Below are positions 14,788 to 23,079 of a DNA stretch of 36,762 bases, piece by piece. Source of the DNA: Microvirga arabica (GTDB lineage Bacteria; Pseudomonadota; Alphaproteobacteria; Rhizobiales; Beijerinckiaceae); the NCBI RefSeq assembly GCF_016811235.1, contig NZ_JAFBID010000065.1:1-36762 (forward strand), in the 5' to 3' direction. The notes under the pieces were generated by a model. The model worked only from the letters and a program-made list of their open reading frames with translations, searched no databases and was not told where the DNA came from. Numbering within the stretch: position 1 is the stretch's first letter; the number at the start of each line of letters is the position of its first letter. Position numbers and translations under genes: made by a program.

Positions 14788-17223
14788 TTAGCGCTCCTGC
14801 GGGCAGGGTCGGCCGGGCAGGCAGCGTTGGGCACGGCCCTCGCCTCCCTGCCGCCGTGGCGACTCGAAAGAGGGCCGGTCGCGGGATGGCCTGTCCATGT
14901 CCCGCCCCGGACGGGGCTGGTCGAAGCCTCTCGGCGGCTCGCGGACAGCCCGCTCCATCCTCGCGGGCGCTTCCATGCGGGGCATCGGCCTTGCCTGGAA
15001 GGCGGGCGCCTCCGGCCGTTCGATACGGCGCGGCGCGGGGCGCTCCTCTAAGAGCGGGCGGGCGCGCCGTTCAGCCCGGTCGATCTCACGGGGCGCAACG
15101 TCACGGAACGGGCGATCTGGGCGCAGCTCGTCGCGAGCGGCAGGCCGTTGCGGGCGGACAGGCCTCTCCTCCCGGTCCAGCCTCTCCAGGGATGCTGGCC
15201 GCTCAACGCGCCGACGGGGCGCCGCTTCTTCATCGTCATGACGGGGACGGCGTTCCTCGATCCGAGGCAGGCCGATCACCGGCGCCCGCTCGGCCCTCTC
15301 CGGCCCGATCCGCGGATCCCGGCGCTCGGGCTCACGGGCAGCCCTGTCCCGATCCGGGCGCTCGCGCTCGATCTCGATCCGCGGCCGGTCCGGCCTCGGC
15401 TGGCGCGGCAGGATCTCATCCGCATCGAGCCTCGGATCCCGCGGACGCGCGGCGCCGCGAACGGGAGCCTCGGGCCGGATCTCTTCCCGGTCGCGTTCAC
15501 GCCTGTCGGGGTGCTGATCCTTCGGCCTGTCAGGGCGCCCGACTGTCTCGTCGGCATCTGGCCTGATCGAGCGCGGACGCTCCTGCCCCTCGCCGATCAG
15601 CGGAATCCGACGCGAGGGAATGCGGTCCGGCCGCATGCGCGGAGGCTCGCCGGGACGAACATCCCTGCCCTCGCGAGGCGCTCGCGGGTTGACCGAAACC
15701 GGGATCGGCTCGAGGGGCGCAGCAAGACCGGGCTGCCGCGGCACGCGGGGCCGTTCGTCGCGCAGGTTGCGGCGCGGGCCCGGGAGGGGCTCATCGAGGC
15801 GACCGAAGACGTACGGCGCCCGCACGGGGATGGCGACCGGCCCCCTCGGGGTCCTGGGTGCGATCGGCTGGTAGAAGGTGCGGGGCGGACGCGCCCGGTA
15901 CGGCACGGGAATCGAAAACGGGATCGGCAGCACGCCGGCCATGATCGGCGGCGGCGGGGGCTCGCGGATGATGGTGATGAAGTCCTCGTCGTCCTCGCCC
16001 CATCGCGGCAGGAGATAGGCCGGCAGGCGCGGCGGCGGAACCTCACGGATAATGGTCACAACCTCGACGACTTCGATCTGCTCCACTTGTGGAAGTGGCG
16101 GAGGCAGGTCGTCGTAGATCACCTCCTCGAAGACGGCCGGCGGCGCATAGGGCGCGGACAGGCGCGCGAGCCTGCGCCGGCAATCCGGCGCATGCGGACC
16201 GTTGGGATAGGCTCGCAGATAGGTCCAGTAGGCCTCGCGCGTGTTGCGCGTGACGGTCCGGCGCCAGACGACGGCCTCGCGGCGGGCGGCGAGCAGCGCC
16301 GTCACGCGGCGGGAGAGGCGATGATCGGGGTAGCGGCGCAGGAAAGCCTGGTAATCCTCGATCGTGTCGCGCTCGACCGCGATGGCATAGGCCTCCTCAG
16401 CGGGCACCTCCGCGATCCGGCGCACCTCGCGGACGAGGGGCGTCGCGGCGATTTCCGCCGGTTCGAAGAACGCGAAGGAGGCATCTCCGAGATTGGCCGT
16501 GTGCCAGGGGATCTGCAGGCCGTTCGTGGTCTCGTGCACCCGCAGGCGCGTGCGGGCGAAAACCTCGTCGAGGCTCAGGCCCGGCTGGCGGATCATCTCG
16601 GCCAGCGCCGTGGCATAGGGGCCGTAGGGACCGGACCCGTCCGTGGCAACGATGTTGGGCGCCGAGGAGAAGGCCATCAGGAAGCCTGAGGGCGGTTCGA
16701 TCAGGGCCAGCCCCTTGGCGATGGGCTCTCCCGCGGAGCCGAGGGCGTATTCCCGCGCCATGTCGGCCACCACCACCCTCATGCGGGCCGGGCTCTGCTC
16801 CAGGGATCGGGCGAGATCGGAGAGACGGAAGCCCTCGATAGCGATATCCGAGTCGCGCTGGATGCGGGCATCGACCGGCAGCAGGTAATTGTCGCCCTCG
16901 AGCTGGACCCCGTGTCCGGCCAAATAGACCATGACCGTGGAGCCGGGCTCCAGATTTTCGACCTTATCGAGGAAGTCTCGCACGAGGCTGCGCAGGTCGT
17001 TGGCATTGAGGTCGCGGCCTTGGACAACCTCGAACCCGGCGCTGGTGAGAGTCTGAGCGATGAGGCCCGCGTCGTTAGCGGCGGTTGCAAGATTCCGCCC
17101 CTCATAGGCGCCCTGCCCGACCACAAGGGCCAAGCGATCCTGGGCGAGAGCCGCGGAGGCCTGACCAAAGGCAGCCACCAATGTGAAGGCGGCAAAAACG
17201 ATAGCACGTTTCAGGGAAAACAC
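14788..17223 (-). CDS. Secreted caspase-fold (peptidase C14-like) protein lacking the catalytic cysteine, with a long Pro/Arg-rich tail
   Basis: An 811-residue protein. A signal peptide (1-27, ending ASAALAQ) leads into a caspase p20-like domain at about 29-255: RLALVVGQGAYEG, then VMVYLAGHGVQLEGDNYLLP with the catalytic-type His at 104. The next catalytic stretch reads VVVADMAREYA where active relatives read (L/V)LDACRxN. Aligning D154 and R157 puts Ala156 in the place of the nucleophilic Cys. Residues about 285-350 carry short repeat-like units of the type seen after bacterial caspase domains. Residues about 370-811 are disordered and rich in Pro, Arg, Asp and Glu, with two IIREPPPP-like segments. 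The start is GTG with GAGGGG upstream. It is probably a periplasmic pseudo-enzyme or scaffold. Confidence 0.85.
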   Translation of the reverse strand: MFSLKRAIVFAAFTLVAAFGQASAALAQDRLALVVGQGAYEGRNLATAANDAGLIAQTLTSAGFEVVQGRDLNANDLRSLVRDFLDKVENLEPGSTVMVYLAGHGVQLEGDNYLLPVDARIQRDSDIAIEGFRLSDLARSLEQSPARMRVVVADMAREYALGSAGEPIAKGLALIEPPSGFLMAFSSAPNIVATDGSGPYGPYATALAEMIRQPGLSLDEVFARTRLRVHETTNGLQIPWHTANLGDASFAFFEPAEIAATPLVREVRRIAEVPAEEAYAIAVERDTIEDYQAFLRRYPDHRLSRRVTALLAARREAVVWRRTVTRNTREAYWTYLRAYPNGPHAPDCRRRLARLSAPYAPPAVFEEVIYDDLPPPLPQVEQIEVVEVVTIIREVPPPRLPAYLLPRWGEDDEDFITIIREPPPPPIMAGVLPIPFSIPVPYRARPPRTFYQPIAPRTPRGPVAIPVRAPYVFGRLDEPLPGPRRNLRDERPRVPRQPGLAAPLEPIPVSVNPRAPREGRDVRPGEPPRMRPDRIPSRRIPLIGEGQERPRSIRPDADETVGRPDRPKDQHPDRRERDREEIRPEAPVRGAARPRDPRLDADEILPRQPRPDRPRIEIERERPDRDRAAREPERRDPRIGPERAERAPVIGLPRIEERRPRHDDEEAAPRRRVERPASLERLDREERPVRPQRPAARDELRPDRPFRDVAPREIDRAERRARPLLEERPAPRRIERPEAPAFQARPMPRMEAPARMERAVREPPRGFDQPRPGRDMDRPSRDRPSFESPRRQGGEGRAQRCLPGRPCPQER

Positions 17224-17325
17224 GGTTCATGCCCCTCTTCGACGCGCTTATCCGGGATCATACCGGGAGAATAAGGCCGAGGCAGTTGAATGCACCGTGA
17301 ACAAAACGGGACGAGCGACAGAGCG

Positions 17326-17532
17326 TCAACGCCGCGTCATCGTGAGGTAAACCACGAAGGCCCCGATGGCGAGCGCAAGGCCCATGATGGCCATCTGCCG
17401 GGCCTCGCCCGTGAGCGCTGCATCCCGGTACATCTGCGAGAGCCGCTCGGCACGTTCGGGGTCACGCGACATGAACAGGCCGATGACGATGCTCAAAGTG
17501 GCGAGGCCAAGAATCCAATAAGTGGGGCGCAT
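17326..17532 (-). CDS. Small two-helix membrane protein of unknown function
   Basis: A 68-residue protein with two predicted transmembrane helices (about 4-20 and 47-63) joined by a charged loop (SRDPERAERLSQMYRD). GAGGAG lies 7 nt before the ATG and overlaps the end of the upstream enoyl-CoA hydratase gene; the two are 11 bp apart and look translationally coupled. No family is recognised. The coupling suggests co-expression but not a shared function. Confidence 0.7.
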   Translation of the reverse strand: MRPTYWILGLATLSIVIGLFMSRDPERAERLSQMYRDAALTGEARQMAIMGLALAIGAFVVYLTMTRR

Positions 17533-17543
17533 GGGTTATCTCC

Positions 17544-18335
17544 TCAGCGTCCCTGGAAGCGCGGTGAGCGCTTCTCGCGGAAGGCCGCGACGCCCTCCAT
17601 GAAATCGTCGCTCGATCCCGCTTCGCTCTGCAGCTTCGCCTCGAGCTTGAGTTGCGCCTCCAGATCGTTGGAGAGGCTCTGCGCCACCGCCTGCTTGGTG
17701 AGGCGGTAGGATAGTCCCGGGCCGGCTGCGAGCTTCGATGCGAAAGCCGCCACATCGACCGCAAAGGAGGAGTCCTCGAACACTTTGTAGACGAGGCCCA
17801 TGCGCTGCGCCTCCTCGGCGGGAACGGATTCGGCGCTGAGCATGAGGGCAAGCGCAAGCTTGGGGCCGATCAGGCGCGGCAGGATCCAGGTACCGCCGGC
17901 ATCGGGGATCAGGCCGATCTTGGCGAAGGCCTCCTGCAGATAGGCAGAGCGGGCCGCCACGACGATGTCGCAGGCAAGCGCAATGTTCATGGAGGCGCCG
18001 ACCGCCGGGCCGTTCAGGGCAGCGATGATAGGTTTCGGATAGTTGGAAAGCCTGAGGATCAGCGGGTTGTAATCCCGCTCCAGGGCCGGTCCGAGGTCGA
18101 GGCGTCCCTGCGCGTCGCGCGTGAGATCGACGGTGAGGTCCTGGCCCGACGAGAAGGCCCGCCCCTCCCCGGTCAGCACCACCACGCGCACATTGTCGTC
18201 CCGCTCGCATTGATCGAGCGCGTCGCGCAGCTCGGCATGCATGGTGGCGTTGAACGCGTTCATCTTGTCGGGCCGCGCGAGGGTGATCGTCGCGACCGGT
18301 CCGTCGACGGTGCAGCGCAGGGTCGTCGGGCTCAT
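17544..18335 (-). CDS. Enoyl-CoA hydratase/isomerase, PaaG-like
   Basis: A 263-residue crotonase-fold enzyme. The oxyanion-hole motifs are RAFSSGQDL and ALNGPAVGASMNIALACD, and the catalytic-region stretch AKIGLIPDAGGTWILPRLIG follows, with Asp where PaaG has its acid. The GPAVGA and IPDAGGTW pattern matches 2-(1,2-epoxy-1,2-dihydrophenyl)acetyl-CoA isomerases of phenylacetate breakdown, but no other paa gene is nearby. The ATG at 18335 (MSPTTLRCTV) has AAGGAG 10 nt upstream; the longer reading frame to 18410 runs into an intergenic repeat. Confidence 0.9.
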   Translation of the reverse strand: MSPTTLRCTVDGPVATITLARPDKMNAFNATMHAELRDALDQCERDDNVRVVVLTGEGRAFSSGQDLTVDLTRDAQGRLDLGPALERDYNPLILRLSNYPKPIIAALNGPAVGASMNIALACDIVVAARSAYLQEAFAKIGLIPDAGGTWILPRLIGPKLALALMLSAESVPAEEAQRMGLVYKVFEDSSFAVDVAAFASKLAAGPGLSYRLTKQAVAQSLSNDLEAQLKLEAKLQSEAGSSDDFMEGVAAFREKRSPRFQGR

Positions 18336-18384
18336 GCTATCCGGGCTCCTTATCGTCGAGCTCGAACATAGAGCATCGCCCCCA

Positions 18385-18401
18385 AAAGTGGACACCACTT
18401 T
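18385..18401. repeat. Short intergenic palindrome AAAGTGG-ACA-CCACTTT
   Basis: A perfect 7-bp inverted repeat with a 3-nt spacer lies upstream of the enoyl-CoA hydratase gene, preceded by GAGCATCG. The combination resembles a dispersed intergenic element of Hyphomicrobiales genomes. A related GAGCATCG stretch without the palindrome occurs at about 36687. Confidence 0.5.
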
Positions 18402-18434
18402 CAGGGCCAAAGCCGGTTCAGGCTGTGGAGTGAT

Positions 18435-18656
18435 CTAGAAAACGGATGACTGCAGCGTCTCGGCCCGGGCCGTCAGGTCGCTCTCCAGGGCTGCGCGGCT
18501 GTGGGTCTCCCCAGCTCTCCTGATCTCGTAGCGGGGCTCCTCCCCGCCGGACGGCAGCAGCCTGGTAATGACGAAGTCTCCGGTCCATGAGGGACTCATG
18601 ACGCGCTTGCCCGTGAACGTCACCTGCTGGCCACAGGCATAAAGGTAATTGGACAA
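18435..18656 (-). CDS. Conserved small protein of unknown function
   Basis: A 73-residue protein starting SNYLYACGQQVTFTGKRV after the initiator. It has a beta-rich pattern (VTFTGKRV, GDFVITRLLP, RYEIRRAGE) reminiscent of a small SH3-like barrel. The start is TTG, supported by AAGGAG 7 nt upstream. I recall similar short proteins in Methylobacteriaceae and Bradyrhizobium, without an assigned role. The next gene on the same strand lies 40 bp upstream. Confidence 0.65.
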   Translation of the reverse strand: MSNYLYACGQQVTFTGKRVMSPSWTGDFVITRLLPSGGEEPRYEIRRAGETHSRAALESDLTARAETLQSSVF

Positions 18657-18696
18657 GGGAAACTCCTTCAGGAAATGGCGGCAGGCGACGAGGTTT

Positions 18697-18963
18697 TCAG
18701 TGACTGAACAGGTGAGGCTGCTCGTTCCGATGTTTCGCCCGGCGTGGCAGGTTCATCCAGGGAATAAGGTTGAGGTCTGCAGGATCGCTCCTGTGAGGAG
18801 GGTCGAGCGGGCCGGACATCTCCACATCTGGAAAGGCCCCGAAGGACGACGCAATCTGGCTGAGTTCATCCTCACTGGGCACGCACTCATAGGCGCGAAC
18901 CATCGAGCAGCTTGGGGGCCCATCAAAGACATGGCCGTTCTGATGATATGGAATGAATGTCAT
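18697..18963 (-). CDS. Hypothetical small protein
   Basis: An 88-residue ORF starting MTFIPYHQNGHVFDGPPSC, with no recognised domain, signal peptide or membrane segment. Its codons look protein-coding and it leads into the small gene at 18435-18656 on the same strand. An open frame on the plus strand over the same bases is rejected as less natural. The upstream 135 bp are AT-rich for this genome (AATATTAAATAATATT near 19027) and probably hold its promoter. Confidence 0.45.
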   Translation of the reverse strand: MTFIPYHQNGHVFDGPPSCSMVRAYECVPSEDELSQIASSFGAFPDVEMSGPLDPPHRSDPADLNLIPWMNLPRRAKHRNEQPHLFSH

Positions 18964-19098
18964 GGAATTACCTGATCTATATCAAGTAAACCCGCCGCAA
19001 GACTGATCGTTCCAAATCTTGCCCTGAATATTAAATAATATTACCCGCAGAGCCGATGTATATCGCAGGCTTTATCTTGGAATTTATTAGCTGCTCAT

Positions 19099-19722
19099 TC
19101 AAAGCAGTTCACGAACTTCTCTCTGCAGCGTCGGCAGCAATTCGGCCTCGAACCAGGGATTCTTCTTGAGCCACCCATTGTTGCGCCAGGAGGGATGCGG
19201 CAGGGGCAGGATGCGGGGCTTCTGCGGATTGCCGAGGATTTCGCGCCAGCGCCTCACCGTCTCGGTGAGGCCGTCCTTGAAGTTCTCGCCGAGGTGCCAC
19301 GCCTGCGCATACTGGCCAATCAGCAGGACGAGATCGAGATCGGGCAGAGCCTGAAACAGGGGCTGGCGCCAGGCCTCGGCGCATTCCTGGCGCGGCCCGA
19401 GATCGCCGCCCTTCGCGTCCTGCCCCGGAAAGCAGGAGCCCATGGGCACGATGGCAACCTTGGAGGCATCGTAGAAGGTCGCTTCGTCCATGCCGAGCCA
19501 GTTGCGCAGCCTTGAGCCGGAGCGGTCGGCGAACGGGATGCCGCTGGCGTGGGCCCGCGTGCCCGGCGCCTGGCTGGCGATGCACAGGCGCGCGCTGGCG
19601 CTGCCCTGGATGATCGGGCGCGGCTCGTGCGGGAGGGCCGAACCATAGCGTGGCGCATCGCGGCAGATGCGGCAGGCCCGCAACTGCGCGGCGAGGTGAT
19701 CGAAATTTGCAGACGAACTCAT
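19099..19722 (-). CDS. Uracil-DNA glycosylase-family protein
   Basis: A 207-residue protein of the UDG superfamily. The N-terminal CRICRD with its Cys pair is followed by IIQGSASARLCIASQAPGTR, which corresponds to the catalytic-loop region. VLLIGQYAQAWHL and the C-terminal loop LPLPHPSWRNN with its conserved His match the family 4/5-like group that includes many uncharacterised members. In family 4 an iron-sulfur cluster is held by four Cys; only some of those are seen here, so glycosylase activity and substrate are uncertain. It stands alone and diverges from the LysE-type exporter gene. Confidence 0.82.
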   Translation of the reverse strand: MSSSANFDHLAAQLRACRICRDAPRYGSALPHEPRPIIQGSASARLCIASQAPGTRAHASGIPFADRSGSRLRNWLGMDEATFYDASKVAIVPMGSCFPGQDAKGGDLGPRQECAEAWRQPLFQALPDLDLVLLIGQYAQAWHLGENFKDGLTETVRRWREILGNPQKPRILPLPHPSWRNNGWLKKNPWFEAELLPTLQREVRELL

Positions 19723-19814
19723 GCCTGACAGATGGGAATTCCCAGGCTCTCTATCGAAGCGACCTTTTGAGGCGGATCAAGGCAGGTCTTTCTAGCGACG
19801 CCTAGAAGCATCCC

Positions 19815-20396
19815 ATGATCGACCTTCTCACCTTCGTGCCGGCCGTGGCCGCCATCCTGGCAACGCCGGGCCCGACCAACACGCTTCTGGCCAGTTCCGG
19901 CGCACAGGCGGGTTTCCGGCGCTCGCTGCCGCTGGTTCCTGCCGAGCTTTGCGGCTACGCGCTCGCCATCGCCGGCTGGGGCCTGTTCCTGGAGCCGGCC
20001 TCCGTCGCCCTCCCCTGGCTGAAGCCGGCTCTGCGGCTCGCCTGCGCGGCCTATCTCGTGGCCGTCGCCTGGGGCCTGTGGTCCAAGGCGGGAGAGGCGC
20101 TGAGCGGATCCGGCTTCGGCGCGCGCCGGGTTTTCACCGCGACGCTGCTCAACCCGAAAGCGCTTTTGTTCGCGGCCGTGATCTTTCCCGAGGCAGCCTT
20201 CGAGACCTCTGCAGCCTTCCTCCAAACCATAGGCGTCTTCGCGGTCGTGATCGTGCCCATTGCGCTCGCCTGGATCGGCTTCGGATCGGCCCTGTCGCAG
20301 CCGGGATTCTTCATCCGGCCGCAGACGATCCAGAGGGGCGCAGCCCTGGTCCTGCTCACCTTCTCGGCCTCGCTCGGAGCCGCAGCCCTCGGTTGA
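19815..20396 (+). CDS. LysE/RhtB-family exporter-like membrane protein
   Basis: A 193-residue protein with about five to six hydrophobic segments. The N-terminal ATPGPTNTLLASSGAQAGF is the typical LysE/RhtB first-loop signature, and LLNPKALLFAAVIFP is the second family motif (NPK). Members export amino acids or related small compounds. The protein is a little shorter than the usual 200-210 residues but complete. The substrate is unknown. Confidence 0.85.
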   Translation: MIDLLTFVPAVAAILATPGPTNTLLASSGAQAGFRRSLPLVPAELCGYALAIAGWGLFLEPASVALPWLKPALRLACAAYLVAVAWGLWSKAGEALSGSGFGARRVFTATLLNPKALLFAAVIFPEAAFETSAAFLQTIGVFAVVIVPIALAWIGFGSALSQPGFFIRPQTIQRGAALVLLTFSASLGAAALG

Positions 20397-20398
20397 GA

Positions 20399-20911
20399 TC
20401 AGCCGCGCGAGGCGTTCTCCCGACGCCAGTCCTGCGGCCGCTCGAACTCGCCCTCCCAGAGCCCCACGCCGCGATCCTGAGCGCGGGCTTCCTCGGCGTC
20501 GTAGTCGCGCCCATAGGACACCGCCCAGCCGCTCTCCACCATACGCGTGCCGATGTCATCGCCGTTGACGGTGCAGCGGGCAAGAATGCGTTGATAGCGG
20601 TCACGGCCGGCGGCACGGCAGCGCACCGTCTCGCCCGACACAAGATCGATCAGCGCCCGCCGGGCCGACTCGCCGCAGGCATAGGATCGGCCGGCCTTAA
20701 AGCAGCGCTGCTCCATCTCGGGTGCGTCGATGCCCTTCAGGCGGATGCGCGCTTCGCCGATGCGGATCGTGTCGCCATCGGTGACCTGAGCCCGGCCTTC
20801 AAGCGTGCGCCCGCTGGGTTTCATCACGACCGCCGCCCCGCCGGCGAGCACCAGCGCGACGATGAGAGACGTGATGCCGCTCCGCCCGGAGCGGCGGCGT
20901 CGAAATCTCAC
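20399..20911 (-). CDS. Thermonuclease-like (staphylococcal nuclease fold) protein with N-terminal membrane anchor
   Basis: A 170-residue protein. A basic start and a hydrophobic segment (about 12-30) form a membrane anchor or uncleaved signal. The SNase domain follows with VTDGDTIRI, ARIRLKGIDAPE, the catalytic-region DRYQRILARC, and ARAQDRGVGLWEGEF. The start is GTG and overlaps the cobT stop by 4 bp (GTGA), so it is translationally coupled to cobT. No link to cobalamin synthesis is known. It most likely cleaves nucleic acids outside the cytoplasm. Confidence 0.88.
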   Translation of the reverse strand: MRFRRRRSGRSGITSLIVALVLAGGAAVVMKPSGRTLEGRAQVTDGDTIRIGEARIRLKGIDAPEMEQRCFKAGRSYACGESARRALIDLVSGETVRCRAAGRDRYQRILARCTVNGDDIGTRMVESGWAVSYGRDYDAEEARAQDRGVGLWEGEFERPQDWRRENASRG

Positions 20912-21933
20912 GACAGGCGCTCGGAGACTCCCGCCTGCCCGAAGGTGGCCATGTCGCGATGGACCGCAGCCGCCGCCTTCACGAGGCCGGCGGCCAAAGC
21001 CGCGCCGGATCCTTCGCCGAGCCGCATGCCGAGCGCCAGAAGCGGGATCTTGCCGAGGCGGCCGAGCACGTCCTGATGCGCGCCTTCGGCACTCAAGTGT
21101 CCTGCGATGCAGTGGTCGATGGTCGAGGGATGGATGGCGTGAAGGATGGCGGCAGCGGCCGTCGCCACATAGCCATCGAGCACCACCGGGATCCGCTGCA
21201 GCCGCGCGGCGAGAATAGCCCCCGCCATGGCGGCGATCTCGCGCCCGCCGACACGGCGCAGCACCTCGAGCGGGTCCTTCAGGGTGTCGCTATGATGGGC
21301 GATCGCCGCCTCGACAGCCGCAACCTTGCGCTTCAGGCCCTCGTCATCGACGCCCGTGCCGCGCCCGACCCAGTGCTCGGCCGGTCCTCCATAGAGCGCC
21401 GTGTAGATCGTCGCTGCGACGGTGGTGTTGCCGATGCCCATCTCGCCGATGGCGAGAAGGTCCGTGCCGCCGGCAATCGCCTCCATGCCGAACGCCATGG
21501 TGGCGACGCAGGATTTCTCGTCCATGGCATCAGCCTCTGTGATGTCGCCGGTGGGCATGTCGATGGCGAGGTCGAACACCTTGAACCCCAGGCCATAGGC
21601 CGCGCAGATCTGGTTGATCGCCGCTCCGCCCGCCGCGAAGTTCTCCAGCATCTGGCGGTTCACGTCGGAGGGGAACGCCGACACGCCCTTTGCGGTCACG
21701 CCGTGACTTGCCGCGAAAACGCAGACGAGCGGACGGTCGACGCTGGGCGTAGGCTTCGCCTGCCAGGCCGCGAGCCACTCGGCGATCCATTCCAAGCGGC
21801 CGAGGCTGCCGGTCGGCTTGGTGAGCTGCCGGTCGCGCGTCCGCACGGCTTCGACGGCAGCCTCGTCCGGACCGGGCATGGTCGTGATCAGGCGGCGGAT
21901 ATCGTCGAAAGGGGAGGACACGGCATCAGACAT
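20908..21933 (-). CDS. cobT: Nicotinate-nucleotide--dimethylbenzimidazole phosphoribosyltransferase
   Basis: A 341-residue enzyme that makes alpha-ribazole phosphate, the lower-ligand precursor of cobalamin. Family stretches are LTKPTGSLGRLEWIAEWLA, CVFAASHGVTAKGVSAFP, EMGIGNTTVAATI and GMRLGEGSGAALAAG, the last holding the catalytic Glu region. Length is normal. GGAG lies 8 nt before the ATG. It diverges from cobS, which encodes the next step, across only 78 bp, and overlaps the thermonuclease gene downstream. Confidence 0.95.
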   Translation of the reverse strand: MSDAVSSPFDDIRRLITTMPGPDEAAVEAVRTRDRQLTKPTGSLGRLEWIAEWLAAWQAKPTPSVDRPLVCVFAASHGVTAKGVSAFPSDVNRQMLENFAAGGAAINQICAAYGLGFKVFDLAIDMPTGDITEADAMDEKSCVATMAFGMEAIAGGTDLLAIGEMGIGNTTVAATIYTALYGGPAEHWVGRGTGVDDEGLKRKVAAVEAAIAHHSDTLKDPLEVLRRVGGREIAAMAGAILAARLQRIPVVLDGYVATAAAAILHAIHPSTIDHCIAGHLSAEGAHQDVLGRLGKIPLLALGMRLGEGSGAALAAGLVKAAAAVHRDMATFGQAGVSERLS

Positions 21934-22011
21934 GGAGGGCTCCAGCCCGCAAGGGCATTGCAGAACGCGAAGAGGCGTGACCTATAACGGGCCATGCACG
22001 CGGGGTGAAGC

Positions 22012-22848
22012 ATGTCGGAGCAAATTGAACCGGGTGAGGCGGCGCCCATGAGCGCCTGGCAGGCGGCTGCCATCGACCTAGCCCATTGCGTTCGCTTCTA
22101 TTCCCGGCTTCCGGTGCCAGCCCTGCCGTGGGAGCAGGACGCCCATGCGCCGCCGAGCTTTCCGCGCCTGCTGCGCATGATTCCCGTCGCGGGCCTCGTA
22201 GTCGGCCTCCTGCCGGCCGCCGTGCTGGGCCTTGCCCTGACGCTCGATCTCGGCCCCTGGATTGCCGCAACCCTGTCGGTGGCCGCCATGGTGCTAACCA
22301 CCGGCGCCCTGCACGAGGACGGCTTGGCCGACACTGCCGACAGCGTCGGGGGCACCACCCGCGAGAAGCGCCTGGAGATCATGCGCGACAGCCGGATCGG
22401 CGCCTTCGGCGCCTCTGCCCTGTTCCTCTCGCTCGCGCTCCGGATCGGCGCCCTGGCGGCCCTGGCGTCGCGGATCGAGGGCGGGGCCGTCGTGGCCGTG
22501 ATCCTGATCGCAGCATCCCTCTCCCGCACGGCGGGCCTGATGCCCCTCGTGTTCTTAGCCCCGGCCCGCCTGGATGGGATGTCCCAGGCGGTCGGGCAGC
22601 CCGCGCGGAAGACCTTCTGGCGAGCAGCCGGGATTGCCGTGCTCCTTGCGATCGTGCTGGGCGCGTTCGGTGGCCTGCCGGCTGCCGGCATCGTCCTGAT
22701 GCTGGTGCTCTCCAGCCTTGCCGGCCTCGCCCTCACCCGTTTCGCGGAGCGCCATCTCGGCGGACAGACGGGAGACATCGCAGGCGCCGCACAGCAGGTG
22801 GCGGAGATCGCCGCGCTGATCGGCCTCTTGACCGTTCTCCCGTCGTGA
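22012..22848 (+). CDS. cobS: Adenosylcobinamide-GDP ribazoletransferase (cobalamin synthase)
   Basis: A 278-residue integral membrane enzyme that joins adenosylcobinamide-GDP and alpha-ribazole (phosphate) to give cobalamin (phosphate). Motifs are RFYSRLPVP near the N-terminus, LHEDGLADTADSVGG with the metal-binding acids, and MRDSRIGAFGASAL. Several hydrophobic segments follow. The start at 22012 has GGGGTG upstream; an ATG at 22048 is a shorter option. It heads a plus-strand run with the DUF1289 and aspartic protease genes. Confidence 0.95.
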   Translation: MSEQIEPGEAAPMSAWQAAAIDLAHCVRFYSRLPVPALPWEQDAHAPPSFPRLLRMIPVAGLVVGLLPAAVLGLALTLDLGPWIAATLSVAAMVLTTGALHEDGLADTADSVGGTTREKRLEIMRDSRIGAFGASALFLSLALRIGALAALASRIEGGAVVAVILIAASLSRTAGLMPLVFLAPARLDGMSQAVGQPARKTFWRAAGIAVLLAIVLGAFGGLPAAGIVLMLVLSSLAGLALTRFAERHLGGQTGDIAGAAQQVAEIAALIGLLTVLPS

Positions 22849-22863
22849 CGACATGAGAAGCAG

Positions 22864-23079
22864 ATGACCCGTGTTTCCAGCCCCTGCATCCGCGTCTGCA
22901 CCCTCGATGCCGAAACCGGTCTCTGCGAGGGCTGCGGCCGCACGCGCGAGGAGATTACCCGCTGGTATCGGATCACCGAGGAGGAGCGCCAGCTGATCAT
23001 GGCCGAGCTGCCGGAGCGCATGCGCCAGGCCTTCTCTCTCGAATCGCCCTTTGCGTCCGAACCAGGCAAGGCCGATTGA
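22864..23079 (+). CDS. DUF1289 small cysteine protein
   Basis: A 71-residue protein with C8, C12, C21 and C24 in the pattern SPCIRVCTLDAETGLCEGCG, followed by RTREEITRWYRITEEER. This is the DUF1289 signature, probably a zinc or iron-sulfur binding knuckle. The function of the family is unknown. It follows cobS by 15 bp. Its stop overlaps the next start (TGATG). Confidence 0.9.
   Translation: MTRVSSPCIRVCTLDAETGLCEGCGRTREEITRWYRITEEERQLIMAELPERMRQAFSLESPFASEPGKAD

Noticed and set aside
15148..16689. 513-codon open frame on the plus strand opposite the caspase-fold gene
   Set aside because: It is a shadow of the Pro/Arg-rich tail, with no domain and no ribosome binding site.
18649..18975. 108-codon plus-strand frame opposite the 18697-18963 gene
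   Set aside because: It opens before the ribosome binding site of the neighbouring minus-strand gene and lacks its own.
21934..22011. Possible cobalamin riboswitch between cobT and cobS
   Set aside because: The 78-bp spacer is too short for a cobalamin riboswitch and no B12-box-like sequence is seen.
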